A stretch of 64,000 nt of DNA from Eudorina sp. 2006-703-Eu-15 (lineage: Eukaryota > Chlorophyta > Chlorophyceae > Chlamydomonadales > Volvocaceae). Location of the stretch: positions 374,400-438,399 of the forward strand of contig BDSI01000051.1 of NCBI GenBank assembly GCA_003117195.1. Reading direction: 5' to 3'. How positions within the stretch are numbered: position 1 is the first letter of the stretch; each line of letters begins with the position of its first letter. The notes beneath the pieces are model-generated. The model was not told the origin of the DNA, did not search any database, and saw nothing but the letters and a program-made list of their open reading frames with translations. Below, piece by piece: positions 1 through 12,000 of the stretch. A program made the translations under genes and the position numbers.

Positions 1-383
1 CGCATGTCGAGACAGCCTGCTGCGCGGCCTGTCCTGCACCGGTTTTAGAGAGTTAGTCAACTTGCATTGGGGGGTCACGATGACGTCGTGTGTATGTGGG
101 TACGGCGTGTGTGACATGTGTGTTTACGGGCGCACACACACAGTACGGGCCGGGGGGGGGGTAAAATTGAAAAAAGAAATAAACCCGAAGAACGGGGGGC
201 GTCTGCGGTCAAGCCCAAACGCACCAGGAGCTTGGCAAGGATCAGTGGGGTGTGCTGCGGTATGGTAAGATAAGTCGCAGCTCGCGGCGGTGATGTGCTG
301 CCGACCGCTGCACGCACCCATCCACCCACCTACCCCCTGTCTTGCCCTTCGTCCGCGCGACTCCACTCGACTGCTCCGCACAG

Positions 384-3300
384 GATGGGTCAAGAGCGCG
401 CTACTGCCGTTCTTCCGTTGGAATCGCTACAGCTTCACACCCGGCGTGGGGTTGTACGTGCGGGAAGAGGCGGTCGCGCGCAGCCTGGGGAAGGCGCTGC
501 CGCCGCCGCTGCCGCCGCACGCGGAGCCGGAAGGCAAGTGACTGGAGCCGGCGGCACAAGCAGCAACCGGCCGCGGCCTGCCGCATCGGGTGTGCACACA
601 CTCGGGGTTTGGGTGGGTGGGTTACGTTTCTAAACAGTACGCACACATCCTCTTTCGCCCGGGCATGCTGGCCGCTGGTGTGGTGAGCACAGGGCGCGCA
701 AAAACGCGAGGACGACTCCAGATTGTTTGCGGATGACGGGACAGGTCGCGGTGGCGTTAAGGCCACCGGGTGCCACCGGGTGTCGAAAGCACCGCTAAGG
801 CTAAGCTGCCGGCCGTGCCGGCCGTCCGGCAAGTGCATGCGCCTGCAAGTGCGTCTCTCGTAGTGACGAGCCCCACGGCCGGGGACCATTCAGCTGCAAC
901 GTCGGAATCGCTGCAACGTCCAGCGCTCCCCCACGCGAATGCAGGCGATGCATGGTTCCAATGCTAACCGTCAGGTGGATGCCGCGCTGCCGGGCGTCGC
1001 ACGGGTCTCGCACGTGCCCCTGCGGGCTCGCGGACCGGCGTGCCCCCGGTCATGACCGCGCACCTGCTCATCCGCCGCTGGGCCACGTGAGCCAGCGAGT
1101 GGTGCACCGGAGGCGAAGACCTCAACCCTGCTGCCCCGCCTCCCCCTCCCCCTCCAGTCAATACAGCCAGCGAAACCGCGAAAAGTCAACTAGTGCCCCC
1201 CTCCCCCGTCCTGCTGCTGCCGCCGCCGCCGCCGCCGCAACCCGCTCGGTGCACGCGCACGCTGTGTGTACGGTGTACGACACAGCCCGGCCGCCTGATT
1301 TCCCCGGCTGGGTGTTCTACCAGCTGATGGATTCCCCCGGGGGCGACATCCGCCACCCGGCCACCGGAGAGGACAACTTCATGAGCAGGTGCGGCGGCCC
1401 GAGGCCCCTCAGGGGACTGGATGATGGGATGGGATGGCACCGGGGCCCCTCTTTGGCCGCCAGGTCTCAATGCGCACAGCGCGACGTTGGTGCCCAGGCT
1501 CCCGGGCCCCCTCCAGCCTGGGCTGTATTGAGCGCCGGCTGCCATCCGATGCGCGGCCTTGTGGCCGTAAGGCCCTTGGGTTGGGCCCGCCCTTTGCTTC
1601 CTTGTTGGGATGCTGACCTTGAGCTGAGATGCCTCCTGTGAGGGCAATCCCGCCCCCGCACTTGCACACGCATGCCGTGCATGTCCCTGTTGTCCCGTGC
1701 GCGCTGCGGAGGGCGGCGGTATGCGCGGGCCCGCCCCCCCGGCCACCTGCCCGTGCAGACACACCACCCGCTGTTGCGCATGCTTCTCATGTTGCCAAAC
1801 AGACTCCTGCAGCCGCGGGGCGTGTCCCTGCGGGGCCTCGCCGCGGGCTGTCATGCCGCTCGGCCCGGCGTGGCTCTCGGCGGTGCGCATGTCGTGTGCG
1901 TCTAGCTAGGAGACCCGTCCCGCCCCGTCCCTGTCCAAAGCGTTCCCAGTGTCTGTGTGTGTGTGTGTGTGTGTGCATGTGTGTACGCAGCTGTGACACA
2001 CTGGCGGAGCTGGCGGAAGTCGCCTCACGCTTGCCCAACTGCGTGGCGTTCAGCACGGGGGGACGGCTCAAGCACAGCATTCACCCGCAGGCAAGCAAGG
2101 ACGCAAGGAAGGAACTTGGGAGGGAAGAAGGGGCTGGAGGAGGAAAGGAGGGGAGGAACTGAGGAGGGAAGAAGGGAGGGAAGGGCGCTGACGTCGGCAG
2201 CCGAGGACGTTCAGCGGCAGGGGTGGCCGCGGGCTGCGAAACAAATGTTAGACCGCAAGCCGTTCCACCACCTGTCCGCACTCCGAACTCTGGAGACGCG
2301 CTTAGCATGCAACTAACTGTCTTCGCGCTCGACTTGACGGCCGAGCTTGTGACCTCGCAGCCTCGCATTCGAACGCGGGTCGGTGATCGGCCCAAATCGG
2401 GTGGGCCACTGCCCCAACTGGTTCCTCGGGGGTCCAAGGGTCCGTACACACCCGCCGTGCATCCCGCCCCGTGGTACGGCAGGTCTGCTGGCGCTGCGAC
2501 GGCGGTCCCTGCAGCTGGCGCGGGATGTACGTCCGGGAGGACGTGGTGGAGGCCAGGAAGCTGCGTCGGCCCCAGCAGGGTGAGCCTAAGGGCGGAAAAT
2601 TTGTGTTTGGGCCCGGAGCCCCCGCCGCCAGGTCCGCAATTTTCTTTGCGCGCGCACACACATACACAGACGGGCTACCCGCACCAGCGCATGTGACGAT
2701 CGGCAGAATCCGCCGGCCGCAAGAGGTTGTGCAGCGGGGCGGCAGTGGCGTCGGGGTCCGTATCCGGCGGGGCGTTGGAGAGCAGTGCGAGCGTGCATAA
2801 CCCCCGCAACCGCACGCCGCCAGTTGCGCCACGGGATAGGCGAAGCCACCGCTGCCGCGTCTGAAGAACCCCACGCGCGCCTGCTCCCACAGCCATCAGC
2901 GGTCGTACCGGTTCGCGGACCCCCGGCCGGTGACAGGGGTCATGCCATCAGGTGGGGTGTGAAGGTGATGATGCGGGCATGTGTTCGCATCGCACCGCAC
3001 GTCATCGCACGTCGCCGCACGCCGCTGCACCGCAGGCGCCGTCTTGGACCAGTGCCTGCGGTACTTCCAGCTGTCCAAGACACGGCTGCTGGCGGCCCGG
3101 GACGTGGATGTCACCTGGCTCAACGACACCTACCTGATGCGGGTGCCCGACCCAACCCCACCACGACCCGCGGCGGCGGCGGCAACGGCAGCGGCAGCGG
3201 CGGCGGGGTTGCGTCGGGCGGAGGTGGTCAAGCTCAGCCACGTGTGCTGGCTGGAGCTGAACGGGAGGTTCAAGGGTGAGAGCGCGCGGCAGCGGCCGTG

Positions 3301-4390
3301 GGTGCGGCATGCTGTTCGCTGAGGACTGGCCCCACATCCGCCGGATATTCCGGACGGCCCGGACGGCCCTGTGCCGCGCTTGATAACTAGCTCGCACCGT
3401 TGTCAGTGGTCGAACCACGCGCAGCTTCCAGCGACCGGTTGGACCCCGCCGCAGCCTCAGTCGGGCAGACGTACGAGTTTGTGCGCCGGTCTGTACACCC
3501 GAAGTGCTGTGATCTGCTCGCACGCCGCATCCACGCACCCCACAACGTCATCGTCGCTGGAGATCCATGGTGCTGTAATCGGATTTGTGCTCCGGAAGCA
3601 GCAGCGCGGCTTCGATCTGTCTACCAATTTCCCCATACCCACACCGTGTCACATCCCGTACCGATGGCGTTGATAGGGTACGATGGGGTACAGGAAATTA
3701 GGATAGGTTAGGGTCGGGTAGGGTCGGGGATAGTAAGGTATGGCATCGAAGGTGTCGCCCTCGGTGTGGTGCTCGCCCGCAGGCGTGGGCCCCGGCCGCT
3801 ACCGCGTCACCTGGGTCCTGCGCGTGGCTCGGGACTGCAACGTGCCCGAGCTGAATTTCCGGATCAGCATCGACGCCTTGCGGCAGCTGGCGGGCGGCCT
3901 TTCCGCCAGCAAGGAGCTGACCGGTACAGCCGATGGGCCGTCTGCGCCCGGATCTGGATCTGGATCTGGGTCGGGAGGTGCCGTACCGGCGATCCGGTCG
4001 GTGCTGGACAGCCTGGTGGTCGGCGAGCAGGAGCTGATGGCCCACGCGGGACCCAGCTGGTACCGGCAGCACGCGGGGCGGTTCGAGGTGCCGGCGGGGA
4101 TGGCTTTCGATGTGGAGGTGAAGCTGTGGAACCACGGCCCGACGTGGAAGCGCGGCCTGCTGTTTAAGGAGCTGGTGCTGAAGCGGGAGGAGGAGCCGGA
4201 CGATGACGACGAGGATGTTCGGGAGGAGGAGCAGGAGGAGGAGGGCATGGGTGCCGGCCCTTCGCAGGGGCCGCTGCAGGATGGGGATGCGGGCGAGCTG
4301 GACTTGTGGCGGAGGGAAGTGCGGCCCGCAGCGTGGCATTTCGACGATTCGGATTCCGACGACTCCGAAGACGATGAGGATGTCCTTTGA
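384..4390 (+). CDS. PAN/Apple-like module protein with C-terminal PP2 (phloem protein 2) domain; 5' end outside window
   Basis: Six exons fit with continuous phase: 384-533, 1286-1388, 1991-2090, 2483-2579, 3036-3275, 3783-4390 (TGA), giving 431 visible residues. No start codon fits, so the gene enters from the left. Exons 1 and 2-4 carry two related modules. The full one has a DSPGGDI stretch, then a Cys-containing helix-like run, PNCVAFSTGGRLK, WRCDGGPCSW and GMYVRE; exon 1 has the end of an earlier copy (GVGLYVREE). This resembles the algal PAN/Apple-like pattern (my recognition, not a search). Exons 5-6 match the PP2 family: a paired-residue DVTWLNDTYLM, VCWLELNGRF, GPGRYRVTWVLRVAR and WKRGLLFKELVLKRE. 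PP2 proteins are carbohydrate-binding and often follow an F-box in plants; no F-box is visible here. The last about 65 residues are Asp/Glu-rich. Two introns appear to use GC donors (after 533 and 2090). Confidence 0.68.
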
Positions 4391-4990
4391 CGGATGCGCT
4401 CAGGGGAAAAGTGGAATGGGAAAGGGACGGCGGTTGAGGTACTATTCCCATCATGGAGATTGTGCGGGGAAGTATGGCGCAGGTTTGCGTGGGGTTGGGG
4501 GCGATAAGCGAGGTGTGGGTACGCTGGGTAAGTGGAGCAGCCGTGATGATCCGCTGTCAATGACACTAATATTCACATGGTCACAAAGGAAACAGTTCTT
4601 TTTGCTTTTAGAGCAAAGGCAACAACGTCGAAGAACAGCCGCGCGCGTGCTGGAACCAACAGGATCTAAATTCGATCCGCAGGCCGTGGATCCGACCGCA
4701 TGCACTTCACGCTTCATCGCCTAACCTACAAGAGTTACAATGTGTCAATTAAAGCGATAGTAATATGCAAGCGTTCAACTCTGTGTCTATGAGGATTGCA
4801 TGTATCATCCTTGAGGTCCAGTAGCATTTGACACTATTTCTACCTGCACACCGTCGGTACGCTTTAGCAGACGTATAACGTCAAAGTAAGTTGACCAATG
4901 GTTGTCTATTGAGCACAGATTGTTCATTGAGAGTACCCCCAGGCATTTAAAATTTTGAATGGTCCTGCGCGACAGTGTTTTGCATTCTAA
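4391..4990. other. Intergenic, no supported gene
   Basis: About 600 bp between the PP2-domain gene and the small gene that follows. Base composition drops to ordinary AT content after about 4540. It probably holds the 3' UTR of the upstream gene and the promoter or first exon of the next. I see no RNA gene or repeat. Confidence 0.4.
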
Positions 4991-5903
4991 GCTGGCTCTG
5001 GGCTCTACTGTGCGGATTGCGAAGATGCTTTCTTCCTGGCAAGGCGCACGAACGAGCAAGGCAAACAGGTCAGGTCAGGGTGCGGCAGGGTCGATGTTGA
5101 GTTCATCGCTGACGGGAAAATTGCCACTGCAGCATCAGACGTGGCTACGATTTCAGCTGGTTGTTCGTCATCGATCATCGCTAATCTTCAGGATGAGGAG
5201 CTGTCGGTATCCGCGGGCTCCGTTTGCTGTATGGGCGCGATGTCCGGCCCCCGCACGGACGCGCCGACACCATGCTCACGTGAAACCAACCGTACTCCAG
5301 TGGACCGCCACGTTCGTCCTGCACTTGCGGATATCGACAACTTCGCCGACACAATGACGCCGTCACCCAGTGAGGGCTCCAACGGAAGCTGCTACAAGCC
5401 GTCCGAGGTGTTGGCCACGCCGGCAGAAGCGGTTGCCACGTCGGGAGAGGAGTTGGGTACGCCGACCGAGGAGCTAGCGACGCCGGCCAGCGTACAGGTT
5501 ATACCTATCTGGCAAGAGCGGTACATGTTCAATACCGGCAACCAGGTACTTTGTGGGTGTGTGCGTGGCACTTCAGCGCGGGGAACGCGTGACTATGGTG
5601 AATACGTGGTCCTACCCTTGAGGAATACGTAACATTCACCGCGATTTAGCTTGCAGGTAGTCGGCATGGCAAACACGGACGGTCGCTATCGTGAGAACAA
5701 GCCGCTGCCTGTGCACATTACGCCGTACAATCAGCGAGTTGAGAAAGAGTTGGAGCGGGCCGTCCAAATCCAGGTACGTGTTGGTTGTTGGAATATGCGT
5801 GCATTTCTGCCCAGGTTCAGTTCAGCTCTGATTGCGTACTGGGTGATCTATGTGTATGTCCCTGCTGCCACAGGGTCGCGTGGCGACAAGCATGGGCAGC
5901 TAA
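4991..5903 (+). CDS. Unrecognised small protein, at least three exons, 5' end unresolved
   Basis: A frame open from 4991 (after a possible acceptor ending at 4990) to 5545 joins exon 5657-5773 and exon 5874-5903 (TAA) in phase 0 each time. The donors are GTACTT and GTACGT and the acceptors TTGCAG and CCACAG. The translated product begins with a Cys-containing stretch (CADCEDAFFLARR), then a region with three near-repeats of the form ATPAE/GTPTEE/ATPAS (about 5405-5490), then IPIWQERYMFNTGN, then a basic end (PYNQRVEKELERAVQIQ) and a nine-residue last exon. No start Met is in frame in the open part of exon 1 before 5231, so either a further upstream exon exists or translation starts at the Met codon near 5231. 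I do not recognise the family. It sits alone between two larger genes; composition is less GC-rich than its neighbours. Confidence 0.4.
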
Positions 5904-8900
5904 ACTCTGGAGAAAGCGTCTGTGCCTAAGCCAGCTCTGTGTGGGCCGGCTGAGTGCAATCATGGTGTACGCGGGCAAACGATCAAAGAATGGAGTGACG
6001 CAACTTTACATGACTGAATATTAGCTGCTGAAATGCATCAATGGGTTTAGTTAGATCGAGCAAGTGACGGTGGCAGGAGTGTTCGACGAGAATTTCGTGG
6101 GCAGGATTTGGGTAACATGCAACGAATGGGGTATCCGCCAGTGCAGGCGAGCGGCTGTATGAACAATACTCGTGCAGACAATCTGACTTGTTGTATTGAA
6201 GAACACACATGAAGTCCTGCAAGGGGACTTGCATTGTACGTGTGCGCCAATAGGTGGGTATGAGCCTTGTCGTGGTGGACTGCAATTATCCTTAAGTCTT
6301 GCGAAGGTGCGAACCTGGCGGCAGGTTCGAACGGGTGGCACGTTTGCAAAGGTACGAACCTGACGGCATATGCCTGTATGATAGTAGTAACCGGTATGGT
6401 ATAAGTTTCCGATGTTTGATACTCGGCGACGCACTGTTCAGTGTGGCGCGACCTGGTCCTTCGATGTCCTGCTCTTCCTTTTTCTATTACAAGCGACCTG
6501 CATTCTTGTGGCAGTACTGCAACCTGGAAGAGACATTTCCGGACGCTGTCCAGCACAGCAAGAGAGGGTGTCGTACTGGTTGAACTGAGCCCCCGAAAGC
6601 ATCTCCTGACAACCAAAAACGAGCGTCACAACTTTGCCCATATAACCTACCTGCAATGTTACGGTCGTCACGTACTAGTGCTTTCTTTCCCCACCCCCAA
6701 GCGCGGCATCGGGGTTGGGAAGTCAGGTCGCGAAGCATCGAACCATCCAGCAGCAGCATGTGCTGGCATGGACAAAAGCAAAACTGACTTACATGGCAAG
6801 GGCGATCGATGCATCGCACAGGTTAACAAAACGGAATACCTGCCTTGGCAACGTGTAGTGTGACAGCTCAGACGATGCCCGCAACCCACAGCGCCTAAGA
6901 TAACGGCCCTACTAAACCAGCGAGGCCTGAACAAGACCCGCACAACAAATAGCGCCCAAACCTGCAGCCCAGCGCGATTCTCGCAGGGCCAAACACAACC
7001 GAACTGAATGCATGCCGTGCATTTCACCAAGCAGCCAAAACACACTTCACAATTCATGGAAGGCACTGCGACTCTTAACCACCCGTCGCAGGGGACGACC
7101 ATGCACAACAGACGCCTTCGTTATGATACGCCTAGGATGTCTTCCGTGTTCCGTGACAAGCTCTCGACACACTTGCCACATGAACTGGAGCACCGCGGGG
7201 ACGCAGCGGATTGCACGGGGCTGGGCAGAGCACCCAGCACGCACGCCACTGAATCCGCTGGGTCCTGCGGCACGCCCCACTCAGTGAACTAACACACACG
7301 GTATGGCAATGCGAAGCTGCTTTCTCAACGAGGCGGTCGAACAGCAACAACAGCCCCAATCGGCCAAACTGTGCAAACAGGACCTTGCCGCCGACCAAGG
7401 AGATGACTCCCCTGCACGCTCGCCACCTGAAACCAACACCCAGTTCACGCGCCCCTTCTTGGCACACTCCTCCGACTGCTGTACACCCTCCGTCGCGGAC
7501 CGCGCACAGCGCCCGCAGCGCCCCACTGCACGCTGCACGGCTCCACCTCCCACCACGCAGAGAGCGGCTCGACACACAAAGGGGCCCGTAGGCCCGTCCG
7601 CAGTTATCATCGCGAATGTTCTCGCTGTTGTACAGGTCACTCAATTCTTGTTCCCCGAGGCTGACAAAACGAGGCTGCAAGTGCCGTAGTCGCACCCACC
7701 ACCGCCGGCTCTCCGCTGAGGCCTCTCCGTCACACCTCTCAACCACCGCCACTGCGCAACGGTGAGGCCGCCCCATCTCAGCCGCCTAGGGCCGAACGGC
7801 CGTTAGCACACCGCTGTTGGCCACCAGTTCCGTACACACGGGTACGAGCGAGATCCACGCGCGGATGCCCAACTTGCAAGATCCAGCCAACCGACCAACC
7901 GAAACTCAGCCGCCCTCCGTACGCGCATACCCCTTCTTCTCCATCCTCCTACATCCTGACCCTCCCCAGGACGCTTTCAGCTCCACGCCATGCTTAGGTG
8001 ACCCGGGTTCTGTCACAATCCGCCCAGGGCTCTTACTCGCATCGTCTCCTCTCCCCTGTCTCGCTCTCTCTCTCTCTTCGCCCATCTCGTTCTCCTTATG
8101 ATAGCTCCTGCGGCAGCCCCCGCTGCTCGCTGTCGGGTTGGCTTGCTCGTTCGGTCGCGCGATGACGTACAAACGCAGGCAGTACTTTGCTGTACGACAA
8201 CCCCTGAACCCAGCGGGTCACGACTACCGTGACTGCCGATGCACCTCCTTTTCATGCCCTGCCCCTTTTCTCTGTCTCGCTAAATGCCTCTCTGTCTGTG
8301 TGCCTGTCTGCAACACATGCACACACACACACGCAACGCGCTGCGTCGATTCTTCCTCCCATTCGTGCAGGCACCCCCGCATCGCTCAAAAGCCCAGCCC
8401 GCCTCCTCACCGACCGACCGACAGACCGACCGACTCATCCCCGCACCTTCCGACCCCCCGCAGGGCTTCCGAGCGCACGCACGCTCTGCCGCGGCGGGGC
8501 TCATCCCTAGACGGCCGGCAGCCCCTTCAGACGGCCGCCAGCCCCTTCGGTGTAGGGAAAAGAGAGGACTGCCGCAACGTATCAACAAGTCAACATGGGA
8601 ACGCACATCCCCCAGCCCCCCCGCCACACATACACACACGGTTATGGGTGGGCTTCTTGTTAAACACACGGCTTTGGTCTGCGTAAACACACACGTCCAC
8701 CCAACCCGCGGCGCCACCATACTGCCGCGGGTGGCGTCCTCCGCGGCCGCCGGGGCTGCTGCCTCCAAGTACGACACCCCCTGCGTGCGGCACGTCACCG
8801 GCGGCGCGTCCCGTGAAACCCAACCTCCCCCACAGAGCCCGCCGCCGGAGGTCCGCCCACCCCCGGAGGTCGCCGCAGGACCCCACACGCTCCAGGAAGG

Positions 8901-9047
8901 AAACGGAGGGCTGCAGGGGTGGGTGGGTGCAGGGGCGGCGCCTCCACCTCTCAGGCCCGGCGGCGCTGCACCCTTTGGTCGCCTGGCGCCTCCCACTGAA
9001 GCTCCGAAACCACGTTTCCGCGCTGTCTCGGTGTCGCCACGCGTCAC
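5904..9047. other. Gap between the small gene and the 3' end of RSH
   Basis: About 3.1 kb with no protein I can support. It should contain the 3' UTR of RSH (minus strand, stop at 9048). Visible items are a small perfect hairpin near 6311-6330, a CT run near 8065-8080, CA runs near 8320 and 8630, and a dispersed short repeat at about 8639-8666 shared with about 61489-61517. Several open frames in 8280-9490 are GC-driven and show no family pattern. Confidence 0.4.
6311..6330. repeat. Short perfect hairpin (8-bp arms, 4-bp loop)
   Basis: The arms are CGAACCTG and CAGGTTCG around GCGG. A third copy of CGAACCTG lies about 40 bp downstream (around 6355). It is too short to assign to a mobile element. 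Confidence 0.35.
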
Positions 9048-12000
9048 TCAGATGCGGACCTTCTCCCGGGCCAGGATGACCAGGTCACCGTCGTTGAGGA
9101 TCTGCGAGGGCGTTGGGCCGTCGGGGGGTCGGGGGATGCGGCCGGGATATGAATCCAGGATCATAGGAAGAGCAGATATTGAGGAAAGGGCAGATATTGA
9201 GGAAAGGGCAGATGTTGAGGAAAGGCTGGATATTGAGGAAAGGGTGGATATTGAGGAACAGAGAGAAGGAGGGCCGAGAAGAGGGGGTACGCGGCTCAGG
9301 GTGCCTCACTCGTGGTTGATGTGGTGCAGCGCACTCACGCGGCCAGCTAAAGCTGCCCCGCGGCCCGCGCGCCGACCCGACCCAACTGGCCTCCCAAGCG
9401 CCTCCCCCCCACCGTCAGTCGAAGCGCCCCCCACCCTCTCGACAAATCTTTGGGAGCTGTCGGCGGCTGGGGGTGTCCCGGTGTGACGAGCTGCCCTCCG
9501 CCCCAACCCACCCAGCCCCCGCTCCCGCCCCAGTCTTCAGTCCCCCATGCCCCAGTCTGCGCCCCATCCCTCCCAGCCCCATTTGGTGGGTCGAGCACCC
9601 CATCCCCGCCACCCGATGCCTCATACCCCCCAGCCCCGTTCCCCAGAGTCCTCCCTCGGACATCCTCCCTCTATTTACCCTATATTTTCCTATTTACCCT
9701 CCTCCCAGGGCCCCCCAAGCGTCGTTGGTAAGTATTTGTCGCCGGGCTGGGTGTGTCTGGGCTTTTTTTTTGACCCCCAAGCATGTCTGTCCATGAGCTC
9801 CCTGTCCCACCGACCCACCGTGTCCTCGGGGACCAGGCGGTTGTTGACGTTGATGAGGAGGTTGACCCGGTAGCCGTCGTACCCCTCGCCCGTGGTGATA
9901 AGGCCCTTTTCGGACACGATGTCGCCCGCGGTGGTGCCCCGCGCGAAGTGCTCGATGTGGCCGCCCGGCCAGATCAGCACCGACACCTCGTCGCTCTGAT
10001 AGTCGGCGGCCGCGTACTTGCCTGCGGGGCGGGAGGAGGAGGAGGAGGGGGCGAGCGTGCACGCGGCAGGCGGAAAGCGAATATGAGGATGGGAATGGGA
10101 ATGGGAATGAACAATGTTGAATATGGGAATCGGAATGGGCGGCCTCTCCCAGCGCCGCCGGGCCCCAAAGCCCTAGACGCCCCCACTACACTCCGGTCTT
10201 CGGATCCAGATCGGGTCCTGGTAAATCCGACGGAACCTCCGGCCCGCCCGCCCGCCCCCGCCCGCCGGAGTCGTCCGCCCCTCCCCCGACACCCACCAAT
10301 GGCGCCCTCCCCCCAGGCAATCATGCTCCGCAGCTGCTGCGTCTTGGCGAACGTAACCCGCATCTGCTCCCGGAACCGCCGCTGCTGCGCCGACGACTCC
10401 GCCGCCAGCATCTCATCGTCCACCGAGCTCCGCAGCGGATCGCCCCCCGCTGCGGCGGCAGCCGCCGCGGCAGCGCTCCCGCCCACGCTCTCCACGGCGC
10501 CGCCGCCGGCGGCGGCACCGCCGGCGCTGCCCTCGCCCGAGGCGGCGACAGCGCCGCCGCCGCCGCCGGCCGCCGCCGCCGCTGCCGCCGCCTCGGCTTC
10601 CGCGGCGGCGGCCGCCGCCGCCGCCGCCGCGTCCTCCTCGAAGCCCTCCAGCAACGTGATGGTCTCCGCCGGTATGAGGTAGCCCAGGTGGTCACGGCGG
10701 TGGTACCGGCCGTCGTCGCACTGCACGTACTCCTCCAGCCGCAACACGATGTCGCCGTGCCCGGGCACCTGCCAGCCCTTGGCCCGCGTGTACGACACCA
10801 GGCCCGCGTAAAACCCGTAGTCGGTCACCCGGGTGGGGAAGGCGCGGAAGGTGGCGCCCAGCTTGACCGCCACGATCAGCCGCTGGCCGTCGTCGTGCCG
10901 GGATACGACAACGCCGTACCTGTACGGAAGAGGGCGAGAGGGCGCCGTCGAAGGCGTGACGGTTAGGGTTCATTTGCGGGGGGAAACGAGGGAGCGTGGG
11001 ACGTGCTTGTCGGGTTGCCCTTCTCCCTCCCCGCCCTCCTGCTAGTAAGCGCTCAAAAACACACGGCACGCAGCACGCGGCGGGGAGCCGGCTGTTCCCC
11101 CTCTACCTGAGTTTGTCCTTTGCCACCTTGAGCAGGGGCTGACCCACGTAGCCGGGCGGCAGCCGAGGCCCGGCCCCCGGCCCGCCCCCGCGGCCCCGCC
11201 CCGGGCTCTGAAGCACCGGGGTGTACTCCTTGTAAACCCAGTGGGCGGCGGCGCCGTACTCCGCCAGCTCATGCATGGAGCTGGTCTTGATCTGGACCTC
11301 CATGGGGATACCCCCCGGGCCGCGGACCGCTGGGGGGCGGGGGACGATATGGGGGGGAGGGGGGCGTGGGAAGGGCGGTGGTTGTCAATTTGGTGCTCGT
11401 TTGCGGCGTTCGCTGTCTTCTTATTTAACACGAGGGGCGGAGGGTGGATAGGGTTATCCAAGTGAAAGCAGGACAGCTCCGAGGGCGGGAGGGAGGGAGG
11501 CAGGGAGGGAGCAGATAGGGCGCATTGCAGGCGTGCGGACGGGAGGGGCGGGGCGGTCGGGGCGGGGGGAGTGTGGACGGGGCACAGCAGCGGCTGGGGC
11601 CCTGGGGACTTCGACGTGGAGGAGCGGATGGAGGGGAGGGGAGGGGACGAGGCCCCGCCCTGCCCTGCGCAGCGCAGCCCACCCACCCCCGCCTCACCCG
11701 TTTCTTTTCTCTCTTCATTTCAACCCCCACCCCCCTCCGCTCACCCGTGTGCAGCGCCTGGTAGCCCGACTGCTTCGGGTTGGCGATGTAGTCGTCGAAC
11801 TCCCTCTTGATGGGCTTCCACAGAGAGTGCACCGCCCCCACCAGCCGGTAGCAAACGTCCACCGCCTCCTGCAGGCAGCTGCCGTCGCCGTCGTCCACGA
11901 TTACCCGCAGCGCGCGGGAGTCGTACACCTGGCGGCCGGGGAGGGAAGGGGCGGGAAGGGGAGGGGCAAGTGGGAAAATGGTGGACACACTGACGCTGCG

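Noticed and set aside
3708..3740. Telomere-like GGTTAGGGTCGGGTAGGG stretch
   Set aside because: Only a few irregular units, lying in an intron; not a telomere or clear interstitial telomeric array.
6320..6345. Possible tRNA T-arm (AGGTTCGAAC)
   Set aside because: No matching acceptor, D or anticodon arms around it; the motif is part of a small hairpin.
9170..9259. CRISPR-like regular repeats
   Set aside because: The units are directly adjacent with no unique spacers, and the genome is eukaryotic.
8284..9486. 400-residue plus-strand open frame
   Set aside because: It runs antisense over the last RSH exon and through a tandem repeat, and is Pro/Ala/Arg-rich with no family pattern. GC-driven artefact.
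9783..10682. 299-residue plus-strand open frame
   Set aside because: Antisense to the RSH exons, which carry clear TGS homology on the minus strand.
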